A DNA stretch of 9,101 bases from JBDNIO01 sp041688215. GTDB lineage: Bacteria; Pseudomonadota; Gammaproteobacteria; Nevskiales; Salinisphaeraceae. The notes under the pieces were generated by a model that worked only from the letters and a program-made list of their open reading frames with translations, made no database searches and had not been told where the DNA came from. How positions within the stretch are numbered: position 1 is the stretch's first letter; the number at the start of each line of letters is the position of its first letter. The translations under genes were made by a program, and so were the position numbers. Below are positions 1 to 7,229 of this stretch, in pieces. The stretch is taken from positions 1 to 9,101 of the forward strand of contig JBDNIO010000277.1 of NCBI GenBank assembly GCA_041688215.1, read 5' to 3'.

Positions 1-137
1 ATGCAATCAGTGATAATGAAGCCGCTAAACGTCTACAAAACGCCAGACACTCACTCTTTGAATCTATCTTCGAACGGATGAAAGCCAGCTGACTCTTTTC
101 GCTAACCTTCAGACTCATTTTGGGATTGGAATATGCT
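1..137 (+). repeat. 137-bp terminal inverted repeat, left copy
   Basis: Comparing this stretch base by base with the reverse complement of 8965-9101 shows complete identity over 137 bases. Divergence starts abruptly at base 138. The inner part (93-137) follows a stop codon and probably contains the terminus of a mobile element, because an intact lipase reading frame resumes directly after it. The simplest reading is that both window edges lie in two oppositely oriented copies of one repeated element, of which only the 3' end is visible. A sequence assembly breaking at a multicopy element would give the same picture. Confidence 0.93.
3..92 (+). CDS. C-terminal tail of an unidentified protein (left repeat)
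   Basis: An open frame enters at the window edge and ends at TGA (90-92). Its 29 visible residues include the segments DNEAAKRLQNARHS and ESIFERMKAS. The composition, amphipathic and charged with alternating hydrophobics, looks like a genuine helical protein tail. Its place just inside a repeated DNA end suggests a transposase C-terminus, but I do not recognise the family. The same tail occurs in the right-hand repeat. Only 29 residues are visible, so identification is open. Confidence 0.4.
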   Translation, partial: AISDNEAAKRLQNARHSLFESIFERMKAS

Positions 138-771
138 CTCCGCGCGTGAAGCGCTGGAGGAATTTGTACTCATCGCCAGCCCGAGCCACGGCACCACTAT
201 CGCGCTACCGGCGCAGTTGGGTGAAATGCTGTTTGGGTTATTGGGGCTCGATGCCCTGCCCATTGGCCTGTCCCCAGAAGCGCTTTACCAGTTCAGTCCG
301 AATTCGGATTTTGTGGCGGCGGTCAACACGGTGGACGAAACCCCGGGCGATATCGACTACAGCAATCTCTACACGCTAACCGACGAGTTGGTGCAACCTG
401 TCGTACCCGTACCCACGGCGGCGCTGGACTTTGGCGAAGACAATCCGCGTGTTGCCAACATCCTCTTGCAGGATGTTTGCCCCACACAGATTGCCGACCA
501 TGTAACCATCGGTACCACCGATACGCTTGCGTTTGAGTTGGCGCTGGACGCCATCAGCAACCCCGGCCCGGCAGACTTCCAGCGTGCCGGTGGCGCAGCG
601 CTGTGCGCCATGCTGCCGATTGACCTGGCCGCGCTGGCCATGCCGGAAAGCGCGAGTGCCCTGTTAACGATTCTGGAAGATGACATAGGCACAGGACTCC
701 CGGACCCGCATCTTGCCAACAGCGAACCGGCGCTCATGCCCTATGCGCAGGCGGCGCTGGATCAACAGTAG
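133..771 (+). pseudogene. CALB-type lipase, N-terminally truncated
   Basis: This is the C-terminal half of an alpha/beta-hydrolase resembling Candida antarctica lipase B and its bacterial relatives, secreted enzymes that hydrolyse ester bonds of lipids. Recalled CALB landmarks are found in order: a VLIASPSHGT strand (residues 12-21), NLYTLTDELVQP (78-89) with the presumed catalytic Asp at 84, DVC..IADHVT (114-125) with the presumed catalytic His at 123, and EPALMPYA (198-205) near the C-terminus. The nucleophilic serine elbow and the signal peptide would lie further N-terminal and are absent, because the frame meets the 137-bp repeat at base 137. The ATG at 133 lies inside the repeat and is probably fortuitous. 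The fragment cannot be an active lipase. The stop is one base from the end of the convergent tetR. If the left repeat is only an assembly edge, the rest of the gene may exist elsewhere. Confidence 0.82.
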
Positions 772-772
772 T

Positions 773-1399
773 TCAGGCGCCCACACCGCTGAATATAATT
801 GTTACCACCAGGCGCACATTGTCCTGCAGCGCCGAGGTGTCCAGCACCTTGCTGGGCTTGCTGTCGATATAAAGATTGACCACGCCGTGAATGGCGGACC
901 ATATCGCCACGCCCTGTTCCTGGGCATTGCCGGCTTTTACCCGGCCTTCGGCCTGTGCGTTTTCCAGCTCTTCCACCAAATACGCAAACGCGGCGGTGCC
1001 GGCATCGGATAATTCCGGATATTCGTCTTCGCTGAAATCGCTGCTGAACATCAAGCGATAGAGGCTGGGATTGTCTGCGCCGAATTTGGCATAAGCACGG
1101 CAACCGGCGAACAGGCGCTTGGTCGAATCGCTGCCCGCGGCCTCGCTGGCAGCGCGTAATTCGTTCTCCAACTCGCGGAAACCCAGCGCCGCGCTAGCCG
1201 CCAGCAAATCCCGCTTACAGGCGAAATGCCGGTACGGCGCGGTGCGCGAAACACCCACCAGATCAGCCACGTTGCGCAACGTAACGTTTTCCAGCCCGGC
1301 ACTTTTGGCCAGGCCCAGCGCTGCTTTTACACAGGCATTACGCACGTCGCCGTGGTGATAGCGTTTTTTCGTGGCGGGGTGCGAGGGGCTTTTTACCAT
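773..1399 (-). CDS. TetR/AcrR-family repressor (WHG-type C-terminal domain)
   Basis: This cytoplasmic dimeric transcription factor probably represses the adjacent efflux operon until a ligand binds. The 208-residue length is typical of TetR. The N-terminus has a KKRYHHGDVR lead-in, and the helix-turn-helix spans about 40-59 (TLRNVADLVGVSRTAPYRHF). The C-terminal ligand-binding domain has the WSAIHG signature (167-172), as in the TetR_C_13/WHG group. I chose the ATG at 1397-1399 because homology begins shortly after it and an AGGTA ribosome-binding-like site lies about 11 bases upstream. The frame stays open to a rare start at 1489, but that would run through the operator and promoters, so it is unlikely. 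The gene is transcribed divergently from the adaptor gene and converges on the broken lipase with a one-base gap. The inducer cannot be told from sequence. Confidence 0.92.
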   Translation of the reverse strand: MVKSPSHPATKKRYHHGDVRNACVKAALGLAKSAGLENVTLRNVADLVGVSRTAPYRHFACKRDLLAASAALGFRELENELRAASEAAGSDSTKRLFAGCRAYAKFGADNPSLYRLMFSSDFSEDEYPELSDAGTAAFAYLVEELENAQAEGRVKAGNAQEQGVAIWSAIHGVVNLYIDSKPSKVLDTSALQDNVRLVVTIIFSGVGA

Positions 1400-1424
1400 T
1401 GCGGGATTATTACCTGACAGGTTG

Positions 1425-1453
1425 TTGACAGCGTCAACATAGCCGATTATGTT
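1425..1453 (+). promoter_or_regulatory. Sigma-70-like promoter of the efflux operon
   Basis: A consensus -35 TTGACA (1425-1430) is followed after exactly 17 bases by TATGTT (1448-1453) as the -10. Transcription would start near 1460, leaving an untranslated leader of about 50 bases before the adaptor ATG at 1513. The element lies almost wholly inside the palindrome, so a bound repressor would block polymerase. Confidence 0.7.
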
Positions 1454-1462
1454 AGCGCTGTC
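1427..1462. promoter_or_regulatory. Palindromic TetR operator
   Basis: Two 14-base arms, GACAGCGTCAACAT and ATGTTAGCGCTGTC, face each other across an 8-base spacer and pair at 12 of 14 positions. The palindrome lies between divergent tetR and the efflux operon and covers the spacer and -10 of both predicted promoters. That is the expected geometry for one operator repressing both directions. Assignment to this TetR is inferred from position and symmetry. Confidence 0.75.
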
Positions 1463-1464
1463 TA
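1436..1464 (-). promoter_or_regulatory. Sigma-70-like promoter of tetR
   Basis: On the minus strand TAGACA (1464-1459) is followed after 17 bases by TATGTT (1441-1436). It mirrors the plus-strand promoter with the same -10 hexamer and the same spacer length. Transcription would begin near 1429, about 30 bases before the tetR ATG. The -35 differs from consensus at one position, whereas the efflux promoter has the perfect -35. Confidence 0.65.
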
Positions 1465-1500
1465 CATTGCACAACAGCTCTCGTGCCACGGCGCGAATCC

Positions 1501-1506
1501 GGGGAA
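1501..1506 (+). promoter_or_regulatory. Ribosome-binding site of the adaptor gene
   Basis: GGGGAA lies 6 bases before the ATG at 1513 and decides the start. The frame is open from a GTG at 1483, but translation from there would put ten charged residues before an otherwise perfect lipoprotein signal peptide. Confidence 0.6.
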
Positions 1507-1512
1507 CAAGGC

Positions 1513-2592
1513 ATGCGTAAAATACAGATAATACTGGTGGTAAGTGCCCTGATAGCAGTAATAACCGCCTGCGCGCAGAGTGATCAGGCGGCGCCGGCTA
1601 AACCACAGTCGCATGTTAAAACCGTGCGCGTTGCACCGGTGGAACGCGCGGATGCGGCGCGCAGTTTTGCGTTAACCGGCGTTACCCGCGCCGCGGAGCG
1701 CGCCTCTATGGCGTTTCAGGTGAGCGGTAATCTGGACAAGCGTACCGTTGATCTGGGGGACGAGGTCGAAGCCGGAGATTTGATCGCGACACTGAGTAAT
1801 CCTTCCGCTAAACCGCAAGTGTCGGCGGCGCGTGCGCGTGTTGCCGAGTTGGAAACCCGGTTGGCGCAGGCGCGCCGCGACGAACAGCGCGTGCAATCCC
1901 TGTTCGACCAATCCGCGGCCACGCGCGAGGAAATAGAACAAACTCGTGCCCAGCGCGACGCTCTGCAAGCCACGCTGAATAACGGGCAAGCGCAACTTTC
2001 GCTGGCGCAACGCATCCTGGGTGAAAACCGTCTGACCGCGCCGGTGGCGGGGGTCGTCGAGCATATATTTTTCGAGCCCGGCGAGTTTGTTCCGGCCGGC
2101 CGGCCGGTGGCTGCGATCAGTGGCAGTGGGGTAATGGAAGTCGAAATTGGCGTGCCGGAAAATCTGATCAACGATATCGAAATCGGCCAGCCCGCCAAGT
2201 TGCGCTTACCGTTGTTTGATGACCGCAAAATCCAGGGCCGGGTTAGCGAACTGGCCAGCGCGGCCGGCGGCGCCGGGCAGTTGTTTCAAGTCGTGATTAC
2301 TTTGGATGAAGGCCAGAATTTACGCGCGGGTCTGACCGTGGAATGGGCCGTGCAATCTTCCCGTCCAGACCAACTTATGGTGCCTATCGCGGCAGTCGTA
2401 AGCCCCGGCGGCGGCGCGGGCGCACGCGTTTATCGTGTAGTCAACGGCAAGGCACAGGCGGTGCCGGTGAAGCTGGGCACTATTGTTGATGAGCGTGTTG
2501 TGGTCGAAGGCGATCTTAGCGATGGCGAGTTGGTGATTGTTGTGGGCCTGAATAACCTGGCGGACGGGCGTGCGGTGGAGGTTCTGAAATGA
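1513..2592 (+). CDS. RND efflux periplasmic adaptor, lipoprotein (HlyD/AcrA family)
   Basis: This is the membrane fusion protein that bridges an inner-membrane RND pump and its outer-membrane channel in the periplasm. The 359-residue protein starts with a basic residue pair, a hydrophobic stretch and a lipobox, VITA before Cys20, so it should be a lipid-anchored lipoprotein. Two lipoyl-like half-motifs (about 63-97 and 174-203) flank a coiled-coil hairpin (about 102-170, rich in Ala, Arg, Glu and Gln). They are followed by a beta-barrel domain (about 207-280) and a membrane-proximal domain (285-359). Length and order match the family. The start was chosen for its GGGGAA site and the signal peptide. 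The gene is first in the operon, and its TGA overlaps the pump's ATG by four bases, indicating translational coupling. Regulation is probably by the divergent TetR. Substrate unknown. Confidence 0.93.
   Translation: MRKIQIILVVSALIAVITACAQSDQAAPAKPQSHVKTVRVAPVERADAARSFALTGVTRAAERASMAFQVSGNLDKRTVDLGDEVEAGDLIATLSNPSAKPQVSAARARVAELETRLAQARRDEQRVQSLFDQSAATREEIEQTRAQRDALQATLNNGQAQLSLAQRILGENRLTAPVAGVVEHIFFEPGEFVPAGRPVAAISGSGVMEVEIGVPENLINDIEIGQPAKLRLPLFDDRKIQGRVSELASAAGGAGQLFQVVITLDEGQNLRAGLTVEWAVQSSRPDQLMVPIAAVVSPGGGAGARVYRVVNGKAQAVPVKLGTIVDERVVVEGDLSDGELVIVVGLNNLADGRAVEVLK
2577..2582 (+). promoter_or_regulatory. Strong Shine-Dalgarno of the pump gene
   Basis: GGAGGT, six bases before the ATG at 2589, lies within the last codons of the adaptor gene. 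With the ATGA stop/start overlap it supports this start and coupled translation. Confidence 0.8.
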
Positions 2593-5500
2593 CCGAGCGT
2601 CTCGCACGCTTGCTGGAAAACCAGAAACTGGTGCTCACGCTGGTGGTGGTGTTTGCACTCGCCGGGCTGGCGGCGTTCCTGACTATGGATCGTCAGGAAG
2701 ACCCGTCCTTCCCCTACCGTGCCGGGCGAATCGTCACGCTGTTTGCCGGTGCAGATCCCGAGCGCGTGGAACGCCTGGTGCTCGAGCCGCTGGAAGAACA
2801 GCTTGCGCAGGTCGAGGAAATCGATTTCATAGAATCCGTAGCGCGCCAGGGCGTGGCCGTGACTACGGTTCGGCTTGAGGACAACATCTACGACACGGCC
2901 GCAGCCTGGGACCGTGTGCGGGTGGCCATGGACAAGGCGATTGCGGATTTCCCGGAAGGTGTGACCCGGCCAACGATGAATGACCGCATTATCGGCGCGT
3001 CGACTATCGTCTATGCCATCACCGGTGACCCGGATCCCATCGTGCTCGCCAACGCCGCGGAAAAACTGAAGAAGCGGCTGCTGAGCGTGCCCAGCATGTC
3101 GGATATAACAATTTTCGGTGACCCCGGCGAGCAGGTTACGGTCGCCATCGAAGACTCCGTAATCGCGCGCACGGGCCTGTCGCCGCAGGGTCTGGTATCG
3201 AACCTGCAAAGCAGTAACCAGATTATTTCCGGCGGCTCGGTGCGTTTGGCCGGGGCGTCGGTAAATCTGAAACCGGCGACTGACTACCGCAGTATTGACG
3301 AAATACGCGAAACGCCGATCACGCTGGCGTCCGGGCAAACGGTACCGCTGGGCAGCATTGCCAGGGTTTTTCACAGTAGCGCGCAACCGCCCACGCAGCG
3401 CATGTGGTTCAACGGCGAGCGCGCGGTGGGGCTGGAACTGCGCGTGCAGCGCGACGTATCCAATGTGGTGGCATTCGGCGAGCGCGTGCGCCAAAAAATG
3501 GACAGTTTACGCGCCGAATTCGCGCCGCTAGAAGTGCATGAGATGTTTTACCAGCCGGCCAAAACCGAAGAGCGGCTGAGTAATCTCATCAATAGCCTGT
3601 TCTATTCGGTTCTTATAATTATAGCCGTGCTGTTCTTCACCATGGGCCTGCGTATGGGCCTGATCGTGGCGGCGCTGCTGCCACTGGTCACGCTCTCGGC
3701 GCTGGCGATTTACGCTTTTGGCGACGGCGTGCTGCACCAGATGGCGGTGATCGCCATGGTCGTCTCGCTCGGCATTCTGGTGGACAACGCCATCGTTATG
3801 ACCGAGAACGTGCAATATCATCTGAACCGCGGCGAGTCGCCAGATTACTCGGCCGTGCAATCGGTGCGGGAACTGGCCGGGCCGCTGTTTGCCGCGACCG
3901 GCACCACCTTGGCGGCGTTCGTGCCCCTGCTGTTATCCGAGGGCGGTACGGCAGATTTCACCCGCGCGATTCCGGTGATGATCATGCTGGCGCTGTCGAT
4001 CAGCTACATTTTCGCGGTTACGTTCACGCCGATTCTGAGCAAGCATTTTCTGCGCCCGCAAAAACGCCCGCAGATAGGAGATACCGCCGAACACGGCCGC
4101 CTGGCGCGCTTTTCTGATTCGCTGGCCGTGTTCACCACGCGCTACGCAAAATCCATGCTGGCGTTGGGGCTGCTGGCGATACTGGCCTCTTTTTTCTGCA
4201 TGCGGTTCCTGGATCAGGAATTCTTTCCCAATGCCGATCGTAATCAGGTCGTCATTGATCTGACCCTGGCCGAGGGCACTCATCTCGATACCACAACCGC
4301 CGCCGCTCGCAAGCTGGAGCAGGCGATACGCACCCGGCCCGGCGTCGGCTACGTGCATGCCTTTATCGGCACCGGTGGCCCGGCTTTTTACTACAATCTG
4401 TCGCAGCGTCCGCAGTCGCCGCAGCGCGCGCGTCTGGTGGTGGGAACGGATAGTCTGGCGCGCAATCACGAACTCATAGCCTGGGTCGACGAGTTTGGAT
4501 CGCGTGAGTTGCCGCAAGCTGATTTGGTGGGCGGTATTCTGCGCCAGGGTCCGCCTATTACCGCGCCGATCGAAGTGCGCGTATATAACGCTGACCCGGA
4601 ACGCCTGGCTACCGCTACCGAGCGCATCTTTGAGGTTGTTCTGAATACCCCAGGCAGCCGCGACGCGCGGCATGACCTGGGCACCGGCGTGCCGAGCGTG
4701 AATTATGAAATCAACGACGCCGTGGCCGGCTCGTTTGGTGTAACCCGTGTGGACGTGGCGCAGGCCCTGCTGGGCCGCAGCCACGGCCTGGTGATTGGCC
4801 AGTACCGTGCCGGTGACGATCCCATCCCTATCAAACTGCGCAGTCCGCAGGGCGAGCGTTTTGACTTGGCGGCCCTGGAAACTGCCAATATCTACGCCGC
4901 TGACGGCTCGCATGTGCCGCTGGTGCAAGTGGCAAAGCCGGTGCTGGAAATGCAGCCCGGCGCCATTCATCACCGTGACCAGCGACGCCTCGCCCGTATA
5001 TACAGTGAACTCGATTCCGGCGTGGTGTATAGCGAAGTGCTGGGCCCGATGCGCAAGCACATCGCCGAGCTTGAATTACCGCAGGGCACCGAAGTGGCTT
5101 TCGGCGGCGAGGCCGAGGAATCGGCCAAGGCCAACACCGCCATCTTCCAGACCGCGCCGCTGGGTATCGCGATTCTGCTTTTCTTCCTGTTGTTTGAATT
5201 CAATTCCTTCAAGCGCGTCGGGCTGGTTCTGCTGACCCTGCCGTTTGCTATGGTCGGCGTGATTCCCGGGCTGTTGCTGTTAGGTTATCCGTTCGGATTT
5301 CAGCCGCTACTGGGCATGATTGCGCTGGTGGGCATCGTTGTGAATAACGCGATTGTGCTAATCGATGTTATAGACCATCGTCTGGCCGAGGGCCACGATA
5401 TTCTGGACGCCGTGCAGGAAGCCGTGCGCCGGCGTACGCGCCCGATTCTGTTAACCACCGCGACCACCATCGCCGGCCTGCTGCCGCTGGCTCTGTCCGA

Positions 5501-6974
5501 AACCACGCTTTGGCCGCCCATGGCCTGGGCGATTATTACCGGCCTGCTGGCGTCCACCGTATTGACCCTGTTGGTACTGCCCGCGGTGTGCAAACTGACG
5601 CTGAATGCCAAAAAACGCACGCGGCCAGCCCAGGCTGCACCGGCAATCCTGCTGGTGGCGGCGATGGTGGCCAGCTTGACTTACGGTAGCCCGGCAGACG
5701 CGCAGGCTACCGCGGCCCAGGAAATCCCAGAAGTTACCTTCAACGCCGCGGCGCTGGCGGGTTCCAAACGTCCGCGAGTTGCAGCGGACGGCTACCGCGC
5801 GCTGGCGGCACGCGAGGCGGCCAAAGCGGAATTTCGCACGGGTGTCTTTCCCAGCCTGCAAGCCCGCGCCTCCGCCGCACGCCGGGATGAGGTCGGTGAA
5901 TTTGAGGTGCCGGGGCTCAATGGCGGCACCCGCAGTTTTCAAGTGGGTGATCGCAATACGCGCGGTGCAACCATCGAATTGCGCCAGCCGCTGATTGACC
6001 CCGCCCAGCAGTTTTATACCGCGCCGTCTGCGAAACAGCGTGCGCGTTCAGCGGAGTCCACCTACGCCAGCAACAAACTGGCCGGCGCGGTGGAGGCGTC
6101 GGAAGCCTACCTGGATGCGCTCACGCTCAAGGCACGGCTGGACGTAACCCGGGATTTACTCGATAGCCTTACCGCCCGCGACGAACGTATCTCCAAGCTG
6201 GTGGAAGCCGGGCGTGCACTGAAAAGCGACCACCTGGAAGTGAATTTTGCGCGCCAGCAGGCCATCCAGTCGCGCGCTCAACTTGAGGAAACGTATCGCG
6301 TTGCCCAGGCTAGCCTGGCCCGTGCGGTTGGCCAGGATGGCCGCTTAATCCCCGCGCCGCTGGATTACGAGCCACCGCCAGTGGAAACCGATGTTGACGT
6401 GTTACTGAAACGGGCCTTGCCCGAGCGCCAGGATTTGCAGGCGATGGATCAGCAAATCGAAGCCGCTGAGTTATCCGCAGATGCCGTTAACGCCTCGCGC
6501 TGGCCTTCGCTGGACGCCGTGGCCAGCCTGCAATACAACGAGGGCAACAGCTTCGCACCCGACCGCGAAGGCCGCATCGCGGCGCAACTGACTTGGCGGC
6601 CCTTTGCCGGCGGTGTCATCAGCGCCCGGCGCGGCGAGGCCCTGGCCGAGGTGTCTGCCCTGCGTGCCCAGCGCCTGGAATTCGTGCGCGATATACGTTT
6701 ACAACTGGAACAGTCGGTGGCCAATTTGATTACCGCGCGGACCCTGCGTGAGCTTGCGGTAACTGGTATCGAAAGCGCGCAGGCGACGCTGGATACGCGT
6801 TCCGCCCGCTTCGAGACCGGCCGCGCGAACGTAGACGACGTGCTCGACGCCGACGCCGAGCTTAGTCGCCAACGCAGCATGCAACTCATCGCCCGCTACG
6901 ATGAACTGCGTGCCTGGGTGCGTATTCAAGGCGCGCTTGCACAGAGCGGATGGGTGAGGAAATTGCCGCAATAG
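2589..6974 (+). CDS. RND efflux permease fused to a TolC-type outer-membrane channel
   Basis: Residues 1 to about 1010 are a full-length RND (HAE-type, AcrB-like) proton-driven drug exporter. TM1 lies near 13-31, a porter domain follows, TM2-TM6 lie between about 333 and 485, TM7 near 523-541, a second porter domain follows, and TM8-TM12 lie between about 856 and 1000. The TM4 motif is GILVDNAIV (D399, N400) and the TM10 motif is GIVVNNAIV (N919, N920). From about 1007 comes a basic stretch (KKRTR), a hydrophobic run (1016-1033) and an ADA/Q site (1036-1039), resembling a Sec signal peptide. Residues about 1040-1461 are a TolC-family outer-membrane factor: long Ala/Arg/Glu helices, two repeats, and a length near that of a free-standing family member. 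Pumps are usually about 1020-1050 residues. RND-TolC fusions are known in CzcA/CusA-like pumps of Bacteroidetes, as I recall. The pump probably works with the upstream adaptor. The fusion could instead result from a frameshift at 5610-5615. Substrate unknown. Confidence 0.9.
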   Translation: MTERLARLLENQKLVLTLVVVFALAGLAAFLTMDRQEDPSFPYRAGRIVTLFAGADPERVERLVLEPLEEQLAQVEEIDFIESVARQGVAVTTVRLEDNIYDTAAAWDRVRVAMDKAIADFPEGVTRPTMNDRIIGASTIVYAITGDPDPIVLANAAEKLKKRLLSVPSMSDITIFGDPGEQVTVAIEDSVIARTGLSPQGLVSNLQSSNQIISGGSVRLAGASVNLKPATDYRSIDEIRETPITLASGQTVPLGSIARVFHSSAQPPTQRMWFNGERAVGLELRVQRDVSNVVAFGERVRQKMDSLRAEFAPLEVHEMFYQPAKTEERLSNLINSLFYSVLIIIAVLFFTMGLRMGLIVAALLPLVTLSALAIYAFGDGVLHQMAVIAMVVSLGILVDNAIVMTENVQYHLNRGESPDYSAVQSVRELAGPLFAATGTTLAAFVPLLLSEGGTADFTRAIPVMIMLALSISYIFAVTFTPILSKHFLRPQKRPQIGDTAEHGRLARFSDSLAVFTTRYAKSMLALGLLAILASFFCMRFLDQEFFPNADRNQVVIDLTLAEGTHLDTTTAAARKLEQAIRTRPGVGYVHAFIGTGGPAFYYNLSQRPQSPQRARLVVGTDSLARNHELIAWVDEFGSRELPQADLVGGILRQGPPITAPIEVRVYNADPERLATATERIFEVVLNTPGSRDARHDLGTGVPSVNYEINDAVAGSFGVTRVDVAQALLGRSHGLVIGQYRAGDDPIPIKLRSPQGERFDLAALETANIYAADGSHVPLVQVAKPVLEMQPGAIHHRDQRRLARIYSELDSGVVYSEVLGPMRKHIAELELPQGTEVAFGGEAEESAKANTAIFQTAPLGIAILLFFLLFEFNSFKRVGLVLLTLPFAMVGVIPGLLLLGYPFGFQPLLGMIALVGIVVNNAIVLIDVIDHRLAEGHDILDAVQEAVRRRTRPILLTTATTIAGLLPLALSETTLWPPMAWAIITGLLASTVLTLLVLPAVCKLTLNAKKRTRPAQAAPAILLVAAMVASLTYGSPADAQATAAQEIPEVTFNAAALAGSKRPRVAADGYRALAAREAAKAEFRTGVFPSLQARASAARRDEVGEFEVPGLNGGTRSFQVGDRNTRGATIELRQPLIDPAQQFYTAPSAKQRARSAESTYASNKLAGAVEASEAYLDALTLKARLDVTRDLLDSLTARDERISKLVEAGRALKSDHLEVNFARQQAIQSRAQLEETYRVAQASLARAVGQDGRLIPAPLDYEPPPVETDVDVLLKRALPERQDLQAMDQQIEAAELSADAVNASRWPSLDAVASLQYNEGNSFAPDREGRIAAQLTWRPFAGGVISARRGEALAEVSALRAQRLEFVRDIRLQLEQSVANLITARTLRELAVTGIESAQATLDTRSARFETGRANVDDVLDADAELSRQRSMQLIARYDELRAWVRIQGALAQSGWVRKLPQ
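5605..5615 (+). other. Pump/channel junction: out-of-frame ATG followed by an A6 run
   Basis: An ATG at 5605-5607, out of frame with the fused protein, precedes six consecutive A residues (5610-5615). As given, the ATG frame is not signal-like. With one additional A it would read MPKKRTRP and continue into the hydrophobic run and the ADA/Q cleavage site, a typical signal peptide start for a separate channel protein. The pump frame would then stop at the TAG now at 5687-5689. I see no strong Shine-Dalgarno before this ATG, which weakens the separate-gene reading. Confidence 0.5.
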
Positions 6975-7061
6975 CTTAAACCCCTCGGGCCGTTGACGCA
7001 GCGCGGCTGATGGAACTGTCAGCAAAACCGGCGGACAAATAAGCTATGCTGCCACAGGAAC
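6975..7061. other. Intergenic stretch after the efflux operon, no clear feature
   Basis: No gene or convincing terminator is visible here. A 5-bp stem, GCTGA/TCAGC (7006-7010 with 7019-7023), is too weak and lacks a T run. If the operon has a terminator it has been lost or lies in the rearranged DNA downstream. Confidence 0.5.
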
Positions 7062-7229
7062 GAGCCGCTACGCGTAAATGCCAAAGGCCAACTGCAAGGC
7101 GCGCCATTTGGTCTAAAGCTGGAAGCTGGTTCCATGCTCGCGCTGCGTGATGAGGCAAAGCCTTACCCGCTGGATCTGGACGTACGCATTGGTAAAACCC
7201 ATGCAGCGCTTAAGGGCAATATCGACCGT
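7062..7229 (+). pseudogene. Internal fragment of an AsmA-family protein
   Basis: A frame open from 7011 reads from about 7062 as EPLRVNAKGQLQGAPFGLKL, then GSMLALRDEAKPYPLDLD and VRIGKTHAALKGNIDR. This alternating strand-rich pattern with a SxLALRD..PYPLD core is what I associate with AsmA-like proteins, large envelope proteins anchored in the inner membrane and linked to lipid transport or outer-membrane homeostasis. Only about 56 codons of a protein normally many hundreds of residues long are present. There is no start codon or proper stop: after NIDR the sequence switches to the antisense of the next fragment. It is a leftover of a recombination or deletion event. The family call rests on recall of the motif and needs a profile search. 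Confidence 0.55.

Noticed and set aside
772..793. Stem TTCAG-G-CG / CGCTGAA between the lipase and tetR stops as a bidirectional terminator.
   Set aside because: It has a bulge and no T run, and most of it lies within tetR codons.
1400..1489. TetR start at 1489 with 30 extra residues.
   Set aside because: That extension would be encoded by the promoter-operator palindrome and lies outside the usual TetR start.
1483..1512. GTG at 1483 as the adaptor start.
   Set aside because: It would place ten charged residues before a complete lipoprotein signal peptide. ATG 1513 has a well-placed GGGGAA.
2430..3494. Long minus-strand open frames opposite the pump gene (also 3933-5060).
   Set aside because: They are His/Arg/Gln-rich shadows of GC-biased coding on the plus strand, which has clear RND motifs throughout.
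5663..5700. Internal in-frame ATG at residue 1026 as an independent start for the channel.
   Set aside because: It would leave only a dozen residues with no basic start before the cleavage-like site, a poor signal peptide, and no ribosome-binding site is apparent.
7006..7023. Hairpin GCTGA/TCAGC as terminator of the efflux operon.
   Set aside because: Only five pairs with an eight-base loop, followed by AAAA rather than a T run.
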